From Enterovibrio sp. JCM 19048 (lineage in GTDB: Bacteria; Pseudomonadota; Gammaproteobacteria; Enterobacterales; Vibrionaceae), in contig BAXE01000011.1 of the NCBI GenBank assembly GCA_001310415.1, positions 62,001 to 126,000 on the forward strand: DNA of 64,000 nucleotides, written 5' to 3'. Below, one piece after another: positions 30,183 through 43,531 of this stretch. Both the position numbers and the translations under genes were made by a program. Under the pieces are notes generated by a model. It was not told the origin of the DNA, did not search any database, and worked only from the letters and a program-made list of their open reading frames with translations. Each line of letters begins with the position of its first letter. The first letter of the stretch is position 1.

Positions 30183-31197
30183 CTACTCTTGGTCGGGGAA
30201 GTTTTCGAGGAACTCTTCCACCTTGTTGACCATATTGGTTGAACCGACAAAGAAAGGCACGCGCTGGTGCAGCTCGACAGGTTTGATATCCATAATACGA
30301 CGCGCACCGTCAGAAGCCTTACCGCCAGCTTGCTCGATGATAAAGGCCATCGGGTTGCACTCGTAAAGCAGGCGGAGTTTACCGCTTGGGTATGCTGCGG
30401 TGCTCGGGTAGAGGTACATGCCGCCTTTCAGCATATTGCGGTGGAAATCCGACACCAGTGAACCGATGTAGCGCGAGGTGTAAGGGCGATTTTCTTCCGG
30501 CACATTCTCCTGGCAGTACTTGATGTACTTTTTCACCCCCAGAGGGAAGCGGATATAGTTGCCTTCGTTGATGGAATAAATAGTGCCGTCTTCCGGGATA
30601 CGCATGTTTTCGTGTGACAGGCAAAACGCACCGATGGATGGGTCGTAGGTAAAACCGTGCACGCCGTTACCTGTGGTGTAAACCAACATGGTGGAGGAGC
30701 CGTAGATAATGTAGCCGGCGGCGACCTGCTGGTTTCCTGGCTGGAGGAAGTCTTCAATCGTGGCAGGCTGGCCAATTGGTGACACGCGGCGGTAGATAGA
30801 AAAATGGTGCCGACAGAGACATTCACATCAATGTTGGATGAACCATCGAGGGGATCCATCAAGATCACGTACTTGGCGTTGTGACCAAGTTCAGTGTCAA
30901 AGATCACGGCCTCGTCTTCTTCTTCACTGGCCACACCACACACCTGATCGCGGGCGGCCATGGCTGCTTTGAATTTCTCGTTGGCGTAAACGTCGAGTTT
31001 TTGTTGTTCTTCTCCCTGAACGTTTTCGCTGCCAAAGGCACCGGTGATATCTGCCAGCCGGCCTTGTTGATCTCGCGGTTAACGATTTTGGCAGCCAGGC
31101 GGATAGAGGACAGCAACGAGCTTAACTCGCCGCTGGCGTGCGGGTACTCATGTTGCTTTTCAACAATGAATTCGCCGAGGGTACGCATATCTGACAT
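30183..31197 (-). CDS. fbp: Class I fructose-1,6-bisphosphatase, two frame breaks
   Basis: 338 residues after restoring one G near 31057 and one T in a T-run near 30800; exactly the E. coli length. Metal motifs [11 protein letters not shown] and EEDEA, and the C-terminal [12 protein letters not shown] and [14 protein letters not shown], are clear. It catalyses the committed step of gluconeogenesis. AGGATC precedes the ATG. It is divergent from mpl, as in E. coli. Confidence 0.96.
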
Positions 31198-31501
31198 TTC
31201 AGATCCTTTTGATGTCTATGGTTCAATTCTTGGGTAAGATGCTGGAAAACAAAGTCGCAAGCGGTGCGGCGCCGGTGATTGATTCAAGCAGGCGGTGCCG
31301 GAAAAATAACTTTGTCTCCACGGTGACAAGCAACGCTAGGGCGGGCAAAAGTCCGCTATTTACGCGCGCTGGAAATCAACCTGTTACAAAGTTTATAGCG
31401 CATAACTTTTTATTCGTATCGAAGTAATTTGGACATGTCGGGAAGTGTGAGCAAGACACCTCCTTCCGACAAAAGTCACGTTTCACAGCTGACGGAACCT
31501 T
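31198..31501. promoter_or_regulatory. Divergent promoter region of fbp and mpl
   Basis: About 304 bases without a supported gene. It is AT-rich near the middle and plausibly holds both promoters. No confident regulator site was found. Confidence 0.4.
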
Positions 31502-32859
31502 ATGCATATTCACATTTTAGGGATTTGCGGCACCTTTATGGGTGGTGCAGCCATTCTGGCAAGACAGCTCGGCCACAAGGTGACCGGTTGTGACGCCAAC
31601 GTTTACCCGCCAATGAGCACGCTGCTGGAATCTCAAGGCATTGAGATCATTCAGGGTTATGACCCATCCCAGCTGGATCCCGCGCCTGATCTGGTAGTGA
31701 TCGGCAATGCGATGAGCCGAGGCAACCCTTGCGTGGAATACGTACTGAACAACAACCTCAATTACACTTCCGGCCCGCAGTGGCTGCTGGACTTCCTGCT
31801 CAAAGATCGCTGGGTGCTAGCGGTAGCAGGGACTCATGGCAAAACCACCACAGCCAGTATGCTGGCATGGGTGCTGGAAGATTGCGGCTACCAGCCTGGC
31901 TTTTTAATTGGCGGTGTACCGGGGAACTTCGGTGTGTCGGCGAGATTAGGCGAAACCATGTTTTTCGTGGTGGAAGCCGACGAATATGACAGTGCTTTTT
32001 TCGATAAGCGTTCGAAGTTTGTTCACTACCACCCGCGCACACTGATCCTCAATAACCTCGAATTCGATCATGCCGATATCTTTGATGATCTGGATGCTAT
32101 CAAGCGCCAGTTCCATCATTTAGTGCGCACAGTGCCGGGCATTGGTCGCATCATTGCGCCGTCGGGCGATGCTAACCTGGCGGATACCCTGAAAATGGGC
32201 TGTTGGAGTGAACTGGAATTTGCCGGTGAAGACGGCATCTGGAAAGCGGATAAACAAACCGCGGACGGCAGTGTGTTTGCCGTGTCGTTCAATGGCGAGA
32301 AAGTTGGCACCGTTAACTGGGATCTGGTGGGGGATCACAACGTCAGCAACGCCTGATGACCATTGCTGCTGCGCGCCATGTCGGCGTGACGCCGGATTTG
32401 GCCTGTGAAGCGCTGGGACGCTTTATTAACACCAAGCGCCGTCTTGAGCACAAAGGTGATTTCAACGGTGTGACGGTTTACGACGATTTTGCCCATCATC
32501 CAACCGCGATCAAAACCACCTTGGAAGGTCTGCGCGCCAAAGTGGGTGAGCGCCGCATTCTGGCAGTGCTGGAGCCACGCTCCAACACCATGAAACTGGG
32601 TGTGCACAAAGATGACATTGCACCGTCTCTGGACACGGCGGATGTGGTTATGCTGTTCCAGCCGGACAACATCAAATGGTCAGTCAAAGAGGTGGCACAG
32701 GCATGTAAAGCGCCGGCACAGACCTATGATGAGATTGAAGCGTTGGTGGCAGGTATTGCCGGTGAAGCGCGTGAAGATGACGTTATACTGGTGATGAGCA
32801 ACGGCGGTTTCGGCGGTATTCACGACAAACTGAAAGCAGCACTGGAACAAGGTAAATAG
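31502..32859 (+). CDS. mpl: UDP-N-acetylmuramate:L-alanyl-gamma-D-glutamyl-meso-DAP ligase, one frame break near 32353
   Basis: About 452 residues after restoring one C (AACGCCCTGATG). Mur-ligase architecture: N-terminal Rossmann domain ([20 protein letters not shown]), ATP loop [11 protein letters not shown], central [16 protein letters not shown] and C-terminal [11 protein letters not shown]. It recycles murein tripeptide by attaching it to UDP-MurNAc. ubiX follows 7 nt after the stop. Confidence 0.95.
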
Positions 32860-32866
32860 GGACAGC

Positions 32867-33502
32867 ATGGCACATCGCGACAACGACAAACGTATCACAC
32901 TGGCCTGGAGCGGTGCTTCGGGTGCGCCTTATGGTCTGCGTTTGCTGGAATGCCTGCTGGCGGCAGACTACGAAGTGTTTCTGCTGGTTTCCTCTGCGGC
33001 GCGTGTGGTGCTGGCAACTGAACACGGCCTTAAGCTTCCGTCAGGGCCGGATGCGGCGAAAGCCGCGTTGGTTGAACACCTGAATGCACCCACGGATAAG
33101 CTGGTGGTGTGCGGCAAGGAAGACTGGTTCTCTCCGGTAGCTTCAGGCTCTGCAGCGCCGAAGAAAATGGTGGTGTGTCCTTGCTCGGCCGGTTCGCTGG
33201 CAGCGATTGCTCATGGTATGTCGGACAATCTCGCTGAGCGTGCAGCAGATGTGGTACTCAAAGAGCGTGGCCAGCTGGTGCTGGTGGTACGTGAAACGCC
33301 GTTTTCGACCCTGCACCTTGAGAACATGCTCAAGCTGTCTCAAATGGGTGTGACCATTATGCCTGCTGCGCCGGGTTTTTATCACCAGCCGACATCCATC
33401 GAGGATCTGGTCGACTTTATGGTGGCGCGAATTCTTGATCATTTGGGGATCGAGCAGGCGCTGGTGCCTCGCTGGGGGTATGATCAGCGTGATACAAAAT
33501 AA
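32867..33502 (+). CDS. ubiX: Flavin prenyltransferase UbiX
   Basis: Intact, 211 residues. A flavodoxin-like fold with the [19 protein letters not shown] phosphate loop, [16 protein letters not shown] and [15 protein letters not shown] motifs typical of UbiX/Pad1. It makes prenylated FMN for UbiD in ubiquinone synthesis. Probably co-transcribed with mpl. Confidence 0.95.
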   Translation: MAHRDNDKRITLAWSGASGAPYGLRLLECLLAADYEVFLLVSSAARVVLATEHGLKLPSGPDAAKAALVEHLNAPTDKLVVCGKEDWFSPVASGSAAPKKMVVCPCSAGSLAAIAHGMSDNLAERAADVVLKERGQLVLVVRETPFSTLHLENMLKLSQMGVTIMPAAPGFYHQPTSIEDLVDFMVARILDHLGIEQALVPRWGYDQRDTK

Positions 33503-33534
33503 AAAATGGGCGGTGATGACACCGCCCATTTTTT
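33501..33534. terminator. Bidirectional terminator between ubiX and the universal stress gene
   Basis: AAAAAATGGGCGGTG and CACCGCCCATTTTTT arms; convergent flanking genes. Confidence 0.92.
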
Positions 33535-33550
33535 AACTGAAACCTAAAGG

Positions 33551-33987
33551 TTAGCCCTGGGGCTTCATGATCAGGACGTTCACTTTTGATTGCTCCAGGA
33601 CTTTGGATGCCACAGAGCCAATGATGAGCTTATTGGCTTTTGAGCGCTTGTGGCTTGGCATGACAATCAAATCACAGCCCAGCGCTTCTGCCGTTTTCAC
33701 GATCGCTTTGTAAGCTTACCTTCCGCTACCGAAATGTCATACGCCACGCCGTGTGGCACCATGCGCTCAGCAAATGCCTTGAGGTTGTTTTTCACATCCT
33801 GCTTCATCTGGCGTGCAGCATCCTCTGGAAAATAGGACTGCACCATGGAGTTATGGATACCCGGCAGAGCTGTTAGCAAGTGCAGGGTTGCGCCTGTTTG
33901 CCCGGCCAGCCAGACTGCGTGCTCAACCGCTTTATCTGCAAAGCTTTCATCATTCAAATCAACAGGGACGAGAATGTGTTTATACAT
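33551..33987 (-). CDS. Universal stress protein (UspA family), one frame break near 33716
   Basis: About 145 residues after restoring one base in AAGGCTTAC. The N terminus YKHILVPVDLNDESFADKA and the restored GCDLIVMPSHKRSKANKLIIGSVA (shortened) carry the nucleotide-binding G-x2-G-x(n)-GS region of Usp proteins. It lies 50 nt after the TRAP permease on the same strand. Usp proteins encoded with TRAP transporters (such as TeaD) modulate them by ATP binding, so this is probably a transporter accessory. Confidence 0.88.
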
Positions 33988-34037
33988 ATTTTACGCTCTC
34001 TATGGTGATAAACACCGGGGCATGGCGCCCCGGAAGG

Positions 34038-36594
34038 TTAAGCGGCCTCAAGCCGGATGCGACGGCGTTGGTTCCATGCCAGTGCGCCAAGCAGCAGCAA
34101 GGTCGGGATAAATACCCACTCTTTGTCAGGACGGTCTGCCGGGACGCTCACCTGCACGACCTCCCAGTCGAAATCAATGCCTGCATCCGCGGCAGGCTGC
34201 CCCACTGAACCATGTCGACCAGTTGTGCGCCGTCTTCGTCACGCAGTTCCAGACCGGTGGAAAGTACCCGCGCCAGGCCTTCTGCTTCGGCCGGATCGAC
34301 CGGCAGGTTAACGTGCTTGGTGATAATGTCGCCATCGATGTTTTCACCACGCACCTGCAGGTTAAGTGTCTGACCATCAGGTAGTTTCTCTGCAACATCA
34401 ATGATAGCAGAGCCCGGGTAATCCGTTGTTGGCGGATAGAGTTCGTCCCAGAAAAATCCAGGGCGGAACAAGGCAAACGTGATGAATAACAGCAGTATGG
34501 TTTCCCACCATTTGTTGCGGGTAAACCACCACCCTGCGTGGCAGCCGAAAACACCAGCATGGCGATTATCGCAGAGCCGATAGTCAGCATAAGATGGAAC
34601 GGGCCATCAATGTCCATCAACAGCAACTGGGTGTTGAAGATAAACATAAACGGAAGGATGGCAGTACGGATATCGTAGGTAAAACCTTGAATACCGGTTT
34701 TGATCGGATCGGACTTGGCAATCGCGGCGGCGGCAAACGCTGCCAGACCGACTGGCGGGGTATCATCCGCCAGAATACCGAAGTAAAACACGAAAAGATG
34801 CACAGCAATCAATGGGATGATCAGCCTTCCTGGGCGCCGAGGGTCACGATCACCGGTGCCATCAGGGTTGATACCACGATGTAGTTTGCTGTGGTTGGCA
34901 GACCCATACCCAAAATAAGGCTGATAACCGCCGTGAACATCAGCATCAGGATAATGTTACCGCCAGAGATAAATTCGACGAAGTCTGTCATCACCAGGCC
35001 GATACCTGTCAGGGTCACCACGCCTACCACAATACCTGCAGCGGCGGTGGCAACACCAATACCAATCATGTTGCGCGCACCGGCGACAAAGCCTTCAGCC
35101 AAGTCAACAAAACCTTCTTTAAAAGAGGCGCCAAAATTGGATTGGCCTTTGAAGAAAGTAAACAATGGACGCTGGGTGACGACGATGAACATCATGAACA
35201 GGGTCGCCCAGAATGCGGACAGGCCTGGCGAGAAACGTTCAACCATCAAACACCAAACCAACACCACGATAGGCAGCAGGTAGTAGAGACCAGAACGCGC
35301 GGTTGGACCTGGGTCAGGCAGCTCGGACAAGTCGGTATCTGCCGGGTCTTCCACTGCTTCGGTTTTGTATTGGGCTGAATAGCGCACCAGCGCCAGGTAA
35401 GCGACAAAAATGGCCACGGCGATAATCGGGCTTGCGGCCGCGCAAAGACGTCTTTGGTCCAGCCAATACCATAGTAAACAGCCAGGCTGAGTACACAAAT
35501 ACCAATCACAATGACCACAAAGCTCATCAGAGACTGCAGGAAAGTCGAGGTGTGGCGACGGGGAAGCCCAGTCATCCCAGCCTTACACGCTTCCAGGTGG
35601 ACAATATAGATGAGGGCGATATAGGAAATGAGCGCTGGCAGGATCGCTGCTTTAATCACTTCGATATAAGGAATACCCACGTATTCCACCATCAGGAAAG
35701 CTGCTGCACCCATAATAGGCGGGGTCAACTGACCGTTAGTGGACGCTGCCACTTCAACGGCGCCCGCTTTGGTGCCAGGGAAACCAACGCGCTTCATCAG
35801 GGGAATGGTGAATACCCCTGTTGTGACCACGTTTGCAATGGAAGAGCCTGAAATCAATCCTGAAAGGCCTGACGCTACCACCGCTGCCTTTGCTGGGCCA
35901 CCACGCATATGACCAAGCAATGAGAAAGCGACTTTGATGAAGTAGCCCCCTGCGCCTGCGCGATCCAGCAAAGCGCCAAAAAGCACAAACAGGAAAACAA
36001 ATGAGGTAGATACGCCTAGGGCAACACCGAACACACCTTCCGTTGTCAGCCACATGTGGGACATGGTTTTGCTCAAGCTGGCGCCTTTGTGCGCAATCAC
36101 GTCAGGCATGTAGGGGCCGGCGAAGGTGTACACCAGAAACACCAGTGCGACCACCATCAGCGGTGGACCTAACGCGCGGCGTGTGGCTTCAAGCAGCAAA
36201 ATCATCCCCGTAACAGAGACAATGATGTCCATCTGAGTTGGCGCACCAGCGCGTCCTGCCAATTCAGCATAAAACAGGAACAGGTAGCCAGCGGCAAAGC
36301 TTCCGGCCAAAGCAAATAACCAATCCTGAAGGGGGATATGGTCGCGCGGTGAGCTTTTCAGGGCTGGGTAGCTGTAAATGCCAGAAAGATGGCAAATGCC
36401 AAGTGAATGGATCGTGCTTCGGTATCATTGAGCGCGACGGTAAAGGGAGAGGCATACCAAAGCTGGAAAATAGACCAGCACAGGGGAACAAACCACAGGA
36501 TTTTTCCTGGTATACCTGACGGAGCGCGGGCTCCGGTATCCGCTTGAGCAACAATATCCTGCGCGTCGAGCGGTGTCTCGGTCGTCTTCGTCAT
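34038..36594 (-). CDS. TRAP transporter fused permease (DctQM type), five frame breaks
   Basis: About 853 residues after restoring single bases near 36373, 35444, 34824, 34532 and 34191. Begins at ATG 36594 behind AAAGGAC; the ATG five bases upstream meets a stop at once. Small-subunit-like helices come first, then the large DctM-type permease (FLFVLFGALLDRAGAGGYF; SGLISGSSIANVVTTGVFTIP; LGMGLPTTANYIVVSTLMAP), ending in a soluble and single-helix tail (WVFIPTLLLLGALAW). Fused permeases normally pair with TAXI-type receptors, but none is encoded here. The substrate is unknown. Confidence 0.9.
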
Positions 36595-36995
36595 GCCATT
36601 GTCCTTTAATTGGCAAGTAAAAGTGTAAAAAGACCTGACATCAGATGTAAACAATCCGCAGTGTGCGGATAAAGTAGGGCGGTGTACGAAGTATCACCTG
36701 ATTTTCATCTTCTGAGGGTCTAAGTCGCGAATGGTTGTCCGTTAAGACTCGGTTTATTTTGTTAAAATTGGATGTATCAACTGTGAATGATAACAAATCA
36801 TTTTCCAAAATTTAAAACTGGTGAAACCTTTTGTCATGGTTTTTCGCTGTGATTTGTGGGCGATAAGAAGATAAAAACCAGAAAGTCTTAATTATGAGAG
36901 GATATTTTGTGCCACGCTCCAGGAATTGGATAAAGAAACAGGCAGGCTGCTTAGCAAAGCGGCCTGCCTGTTGTGGCATTACGGAAGGTAAGGGC
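36595..36995. promoter_or_regulatory. Intergenic region between argR and the TRAP gene
   Basis: About 400 bases. It contains the argR terminator at 36937-36972 and an AT-rich stretch (36745-36900) that probably holds the TRAP promoter. No gene was seen. Confidence 0.45.
36937..36972 (-). terminator. Terminator after argR
   Basis: Stem AACAGGCAGGC...GCCTGCCTGTT around an AT-containing loop; on the minus strand it is followed by TTTCTTT, just past the argR stop. Confidence 0.8.
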
Positions 36996-37464
<469 letters not shown>

Positions 37465-37772
37465 ATTTCTTATTTCTTCCCCGTGTCAGGATGGCGCATT
37501 CTTGCATAGTGATTCAGTCGTGGGCAATAAAATCAGCGGTAAAGTGACGCACCTATCACCTTTCAACAGGGGCAGAATGCCTCGACGGGAAAAATGAGAA
37601 GCGGGGCTTATCCTCAGGCTGATTAACTTGTCGTACCCGACGGTACGCACGTATCATGCATTCAGGATCGTGATGCGTGCTGGGGTGTCAGTCATGTAGA
37701 CCACTTCAATGCTGACAGGTCCTGCATCAAAGAAGGTCTGAAATAACAATAATCGTATATAAGGAGAACGAA
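37465..37772. promoter_or_regulatory. Divergent promoter region of argR and mdh
   Basis: About 308 bases. A candidate sigma-70 promoter for mdh reads TTGTCG (37628-37633), 18-base spacer, TATCAT (37652-37657). The spacer overlaps a perfect palindrome CGTACC-CGAC-GGTACG (37632-37647), a possible operator. No clear ARG box was recognised. GGAGA precedes the mdh ATG. Confidence 0.55.
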
Positions 37773-38706
37773 ATGAAAGTTGCTGTGATTGGCGCCGCTG
37801 GTGGCATTGGTCAAGCTTTAGCCCTGCTTTTGAAAAACCGTCTGCCTGCGGGTTCAGATCTGGCACTTTACGACATCGCTCCGGTTACGCCGGGCGTTGC
37901 TGTTGATCTGAGCCACATCCCAACGCCGGTATCAATTAAAGGTTACTGCGGTGAGGATCCAACACCAGCACTTGAAGGTGCGGACGTGGTTCTGATCTCT
38001 GCCGGTGTGGCACGCAAACCTGGCATGGATCGTTCAGATCTGTTCAACGTGAACGCGGGGATCGTTCGTTCTCTGGCTGAAAAAATCGCAGATGTGTGCC
38101 CGAAAGCACTGATCGGTATTATCACCAACCCTGTGAACACCACGGTTGCGATTGCGGCAGAAGTGCTGAAAGCCAAAGGCGTTTACGATAAGAACCGTCT
38201 GTTTGGTGTCACTACGCTGGATATCATCCGCTCTGAAACATTCGTTGCGGAACTGAAAGACAAAGATCCAGGCCAAGTGCGCGTTCCTGTGATCGGTGGC
38301 CACTCTGGTGTGACCATCCTGCCTCTGTTGTCTCAGGTTGAAGGTGTTACCTTTACTGAGGAAGAAGTGGCTGCATTGACACCACGTATCCAGAATGCGG
38401 GTACGGAAGTGGTAGAAGCGAAGGCCGGTGGCGGTTCTGCAACCCTGTCTATGGGTCAAGCGGCGTGCCGTTTGGTCTGTCGCTGGTGCGCGCTGCTCAA
38501 GGTGAGCAAGATGTGTTGAGTGTGCGTATGTGGAAGGTGACGGCAAGTACGCGCGTTTCTTCGCACAGCCTGTACGTCTGGGCAAAAACGGTGTGGAAGA
38601 GATCCTCGACCATGGCCCTCTGAGCGCGTACGAGCAAAATGCGCTGGACAGCATGCTGGACACACTGCGCAAAGACATCGCACTGGGCGAAGAGTTTGTG
38701 AAGTAA
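37773..38706 (+). CDS. mdh: Malate dehydrogenase, two frame breaks
   Basis: 311 residues after restoring a T near 38472 and a G near 38514; the standard length for the gammaproteobacterial enzyme. NAD-binding [17 protein letters not shown], the loop [17 protein letters not shown], catalytic GGHSG His and [17 protein letters not shown] are all visible. TCA-cycle oxidation of malate to oxaloacetate. A single-gene transcript with its own terminator. Confidence 0.96.
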
Positions 38707-38723
38707 TCACCTCGCCAGATAGC

Positions 38724-38752
38724 AAAAAAGCGGCTTAACAGCCGCTTTTTTT
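38724..38752. terminator. Bidirectional terminator between mdh and ispB
   Basis: AAAAAAGCGGCT and AGCCGCTTTTTTT arms around TAAC; convergent flanking genes. Confidence 0.9.
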
Positions 38753-38770
38753 GTATTACTTGTCCCGTTG

Positions 38771-39740
38771 CTACTTCTTACGGCGCACTGCAATGTGTGC
38801 CAGCGCCTTAAGCGCTTCTTTGTAGTCAGATTCCGGTAGCGGTGCCAACGCCGCAATGGCTTTGTCCGCTTCTTCTTCTGCGCGCAGGCGGGAGTATTCC
38901 AGTGATCCTACTTCCTGCATACAGGCCAGAATAGCCTCTAGCTTATCCAGGCCGTTGCCCTGTTCGATCGCTTCACGGATCATGGCAGCCTGAGCGTCAT
39001 TCCCGTTTTGCATCGCGTGAAGCAGTGGCAGGGTAGGCTTGCCTTCGGCAAGATCATCGCCGGTATTCTTGCCCATCTCATCTCCTTGTGAGGTGTAATC
39101 CATCACATCGTCAATAAGCTGGAAGCAGTACCGAGGTAGCGGCCATAATCTTTCATCGCGGTTTCAATTTCATCGTTGGCATCCGCGAGGATCGCGCCGA
39201 TCTGGGTCGCCGCTTCAAAAAGACGTGCAGTTTTAGAGTAGATCACCTGCATGTAGCTTTCTTCGGTGGTGTCGGGATCGTTGCAGTTCATCAGCTGCAG
39301 CACTTCGCCTTCCGCGATCACATTGGTGGCTTCGCTCATCAGATCAAGGATCCTTAACGATCGAAGCTCGGTCATCATTTGGAAGGAGCGGGTGTAGATG
39401 TAATCGCCGACCAAGACACTTGCTGCATTACCAAACATGGCATTGGCAGTGGCTTTGCCCCGACGCAGGTCAGATTCATCGACGACGTCATCATGCAGCA
39501 GTGTTGCTGTGTGAATGAATTCGATAAACGCAGCGGCCGTGATATGACCTTCGCCTGATAGTTCAGCGCTTTGGCTGACAATACCGCCAGAATAGGGCGC
39601 AAGCGTTTGCCGCCACCACTGACTATGTAAAAGCCCAGCTGGTTGATCAGGGCGACGTCAGAATTCAGTTGCGCGAGTATTTTGGTATCCACTTTTGCCA
39701 TGTCATCGGCAGTCAGTGCTTGGATGGTGTTAAAATCCAT
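38771..39740 (-). CDS. ispB: Octaprenyl diphosphate synthase, two frame breaks
   Basis: 323 residues after restoring one base near 39549 and one near 39123; matches E. coli IspB. The first and second Asp-rich motifs are LLHDDVVDESD and, once the frame is joined, FQLIDDVMDYT. GGGKRLRP is the pyrophosphate loop. It makes the ubiquinone side chain. The start is ATG 39740; an upstream in-frame extension has no support. Divergent from rplU. Confidence 0.95.
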
Positions 39741-39894
39741 TGATGCGTCCGGTCCAAGGGAAGATTGCTGTTCGCAGCTCTCGTTTTTGCGTTGATAGTA
39801 CACTAAAATTCAAAGCTCGACACAGTAACATTGTTGGCAAAAAAGGGCTTAAAGATGGTGAACAGCTTTTCACCAATTTTCTTTAATTACCCCC

Positions 39895-39923
39895 TTGCCA
39901 GAAAGCGATTCTTACCGTAGAAT
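39895..39923 (+). promoter_or_regulatory. Sigma-70 promoter of rplU-rpmA
   Basis: TTGCCA (39895-39900), exactly 17 bases, TAGAAT (39918-39923), giving a leader of about 75-80 bases before rplU. This is the clearest promoter in the window. Confidence 0.7.
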
Positions 39924-40008
39924 TCGCGCCCTATTGATGAATTAAATGCGCACCCCTCACTGCACACTTTTTATACGCAGTAGGCTGTGCGGAAATGCGG
40001 AGAAAACC

Positions 40009-40320
40009 ATGTACGCAGTTTTCCAAAGTGGTGGTAAACAACACCGTGTGAGCGAAGGCCAAACTATTCGCTTGGAAAAGCTAGACGTTGAAACTGGCTC
40101 AACTGTTGAGTTTGATTCTGTTCTGCTGGTAGCTAACGGCGAAGAAATCACCGTTGGTGCACCGTTCGTAGCAGGCGGTAAAGTAACTGCTGAAGTAGTT
40201 ACTCACGGTCGTGGCGACAAAGTTAAAATCGTTAAGTTCCGTCGTCGTAAGCATTCTCGTAAGCAAATGGGCCACCGTCAGTGGTTCACTGAAGTCAAAA
40301 TCACTGGCATCAGCGCTTAA
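40009..40320 (+). CDS. rplU: Ribosomal protein bL21
   Basis: Intact, 103 residues, as in E. coli. [17 protein letters not shown] at the start and the basic [15 protein letters not shown] near the end are the bL21 signatures. Start ATG 40009 follows GCGGAGAAAACC. It binds 23S rRNA in the large subunit. Operon with rpmA 17 nt downstream. Confidence 0.98.
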   Translation: MYAVFQSGGKQHRVSEGQTIRLEKLDVETGSTVEFDSVLLVANGEEITVGAPFVAGGKVTAEVVTHGRGDKVKIVKFRRRKHSRKQMGHRQWFTEVKITGISA

Positions 40321-40337
40321 TTTAGGAGAAGAGATAA

Positions 40338-40595
<258 letters not shown>

Positions 40596-40615
40596 TAGCA
40601 CTCGATACTGATTCT

Positions 40616-40643
40616 GAAGCCCTGCCTTACGGCGGGGCTTTTT
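40616..40643 (+). terminator. Terminator after rpmA
   Basis: AGCCCTGCC-TTAC-GGCGGGGCT (one G-T pair) then TTTTTG. Confidence 0.88.
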
Positions 40644-42120
<1,477 letters not shown>

Positions 42121-42132
42121 TGACAGACAAAT

Positions 42133-42161
42133 AAAAAACCGCCTCGCAAAGGCGGTTTTTT
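42133..42161 (+). terminator. Terminator after obgE
   Basis: AAAAAACCGCC-TCGCAAA-GGCGGTTTTTT, 12 bases past the stop. Confidence 0.9.
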
Positions 42162-42234
42162 CGTCCAAATCAAAGTAAAGTGGCTCAAGGTGGCGTAAAA
42201 ACAGGAAGCGGTGTGTTTCAGGGAGGAAAGACGG

Positions 42235-43020
42235 TTGCAAGACATACCATTTATGCGTGAGCCAGTTCAGCGCGATATATCCAGGATTGTCAGTCAGGTT
42301 GGGCAAATGCTGCTGCAACATGGTGCGGAAAGTAAGCTTGTCAGCGATATCTGTTGTCGTCTTGGGGTTGCCCTTGGGCTGGACAGTGTCGAGATCTCAT
42401 TGTCAGCCAGTTCCATGGTGATCACCACCATTACCCATCAACACTGTATTACTACCGCAAGGCGTTGCCCGGATCGCGGGACCAACATGCGGGTGATCAC
42501 GGAGATCCAGCGCATTCTGATCATGACAGAAAAGGCATTGCTGGATCGCCACAGCGTCAAAAAACGTTTGGCGCGACTCTCACCGGATCGCTATAACCGC
42601 TGGCTGGTGGCGGTAATGGTTGGCCTCTCCTGTGCCAGTTTCAGCCGCCTCGCTGGCGGTGATTTCCCGGTATTTTTCATCACCTTTGTCGCTTCTTTTT
42701 TCGGCATGCTGGTGCGCCAGGAAGTGGCTCACCGCCATTTCAATCCCTTAGTGAATTTTGGTATTACCGCGTTTGTCACCACCTTGATCTCCAGCTTTGG
42801 GGCAATGCAGGAAATCGGTAACCAACCCTACCTGGCGATGGCATCCTCGGTATTGATGTTGGTACCGGGTTTTCCGCTTATCAATGCCGTTTCTGACATG
42901 GTGAAAGGGTATGTAAACATGGGTATTGCCCGTTGGGTCATGGCGAGTTTGCTGTCGTTGGCAACCTGTCTTGGTATCGTTGCGGCAATGAACCTGACCG
43001 GTATCTGGGGGTGGTTATGA
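42235..43020 (+). CDS. yjjP: YjjP/ThrE-family membrane protein (DUF1212 half of a two-part exporter)
   Basis: About 261 residues from TTG 42235, chosen because GGAGGAAAG lies 5-6 nt upstream; a GTG at 42211 in the same frame has no ribosome site. The soluble N-terminal half has VGQMLLQHGAESKLVSDICCRLG; about five membrane helices follow, with VLMLVPGFPLINAVSDMVKG. With YjjB it forms the split form of ThrE-like exporters; in E. coli YjjPB exports succinate. Its stop overlaps the yjjB start (ATGA). Confidence 0.88.
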   Translation: MQDIPFMREPVQRDISRIVSQVGQMLLQHGAESKLVSDICCRLGVALGLDSVEISLSASSMVITTITHQHCITTARRCPDRGTNMRVITEIQRILIMTEKALLDRHSVKKRLARLSPDRYNRWLVAVMVGLSCASFSRLAGGDFPVFFITFVASFFGMLVRQEVAHRHFNPLVNFGITAFVTTLISSFGAMQEIGNQPYLAMASSVLMLVPGFPLINAVSDMVKGYVNMGIARWVMASLLSLATCLGIVAAMNLTGIWGWL

Positions 43021-43481
43021 GCTTATTGTTGGCGCTATTGCATGACATGTTTTTTGCGGCTATCCCTGCTATTGGATTCGGTCTGGTGTTCAATGTACCG
43101 GTCAAAGCGCTCAAATACTGCGCCATTTTGGGTGCCTTGGGCCATGGCAGCCGCTTTTTGCTGATGCACTATGGTGTGTCGATTGAATGGGCAAGTCTGT
43201 TCGGGGCGACGCTGGTTGGTATGATTGGCGTGTACTGGTCGCAGCGTCTGCTGGCACACCCCAAGGTGTTCACAGTGGCTGCAATTATCCCCATGGTGCC
43301 GGGCGTATTCGCTTTCAAAGCCATGATCGCGTTGGTGGAAATGAACAGCCTGGGGTTCAGTGACGCGTTGTTGGCGACGTTGATCAACAATGGCAGTAAG
43401 GCGTTATTTATCATTGCTGCGTTGGCGATTGGCCTTGCGATGCCGGGGCTTTTGTTTTACCGGCGAAAACCTGTGGTGTAG
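43017..43481 (+). CDS. yjjB: YjjB-family membrane protein (DUF3815 half of the exporter)
   Basis: Intact, 154 residues, about four to five membrane helices. IIPMVPGVFAFKAMIAL mirrors the PGFP motif of YjjP and is typical of the second ThrE half. The start ATG 43017 overlaps the yjjP TGA, so the two are translated together. Longer in-frame starts upstream lie inside yjjP and are not needed. Confidence 0.88.
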   Translation: MSLLLALLHDMFFAAIPAIGFGLVFNVPVKALKYCAILGALGHGSRFLLMHYGVSIEWASLFGATLVGMIGVYWSQRLLAHPKVFTVAAIIPMVPGVFAFKAMIALVEMNSLGFSDALLATLINNGSKALFIIAALAIGLAMPGLLFYRRKPVV

Positions 43482-43531
43482 CATGGCGCTTCATTGCAAA
43501 GATACGTGTTTAACAGATAAAGAGTAACTGG

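Noticed and set aside
38773..39803. Programmed frameshifting in ispB, mdh or argR
   Set aside because: No slippery heptamer with downstream structure is seen, and homologues are read in a single frame.
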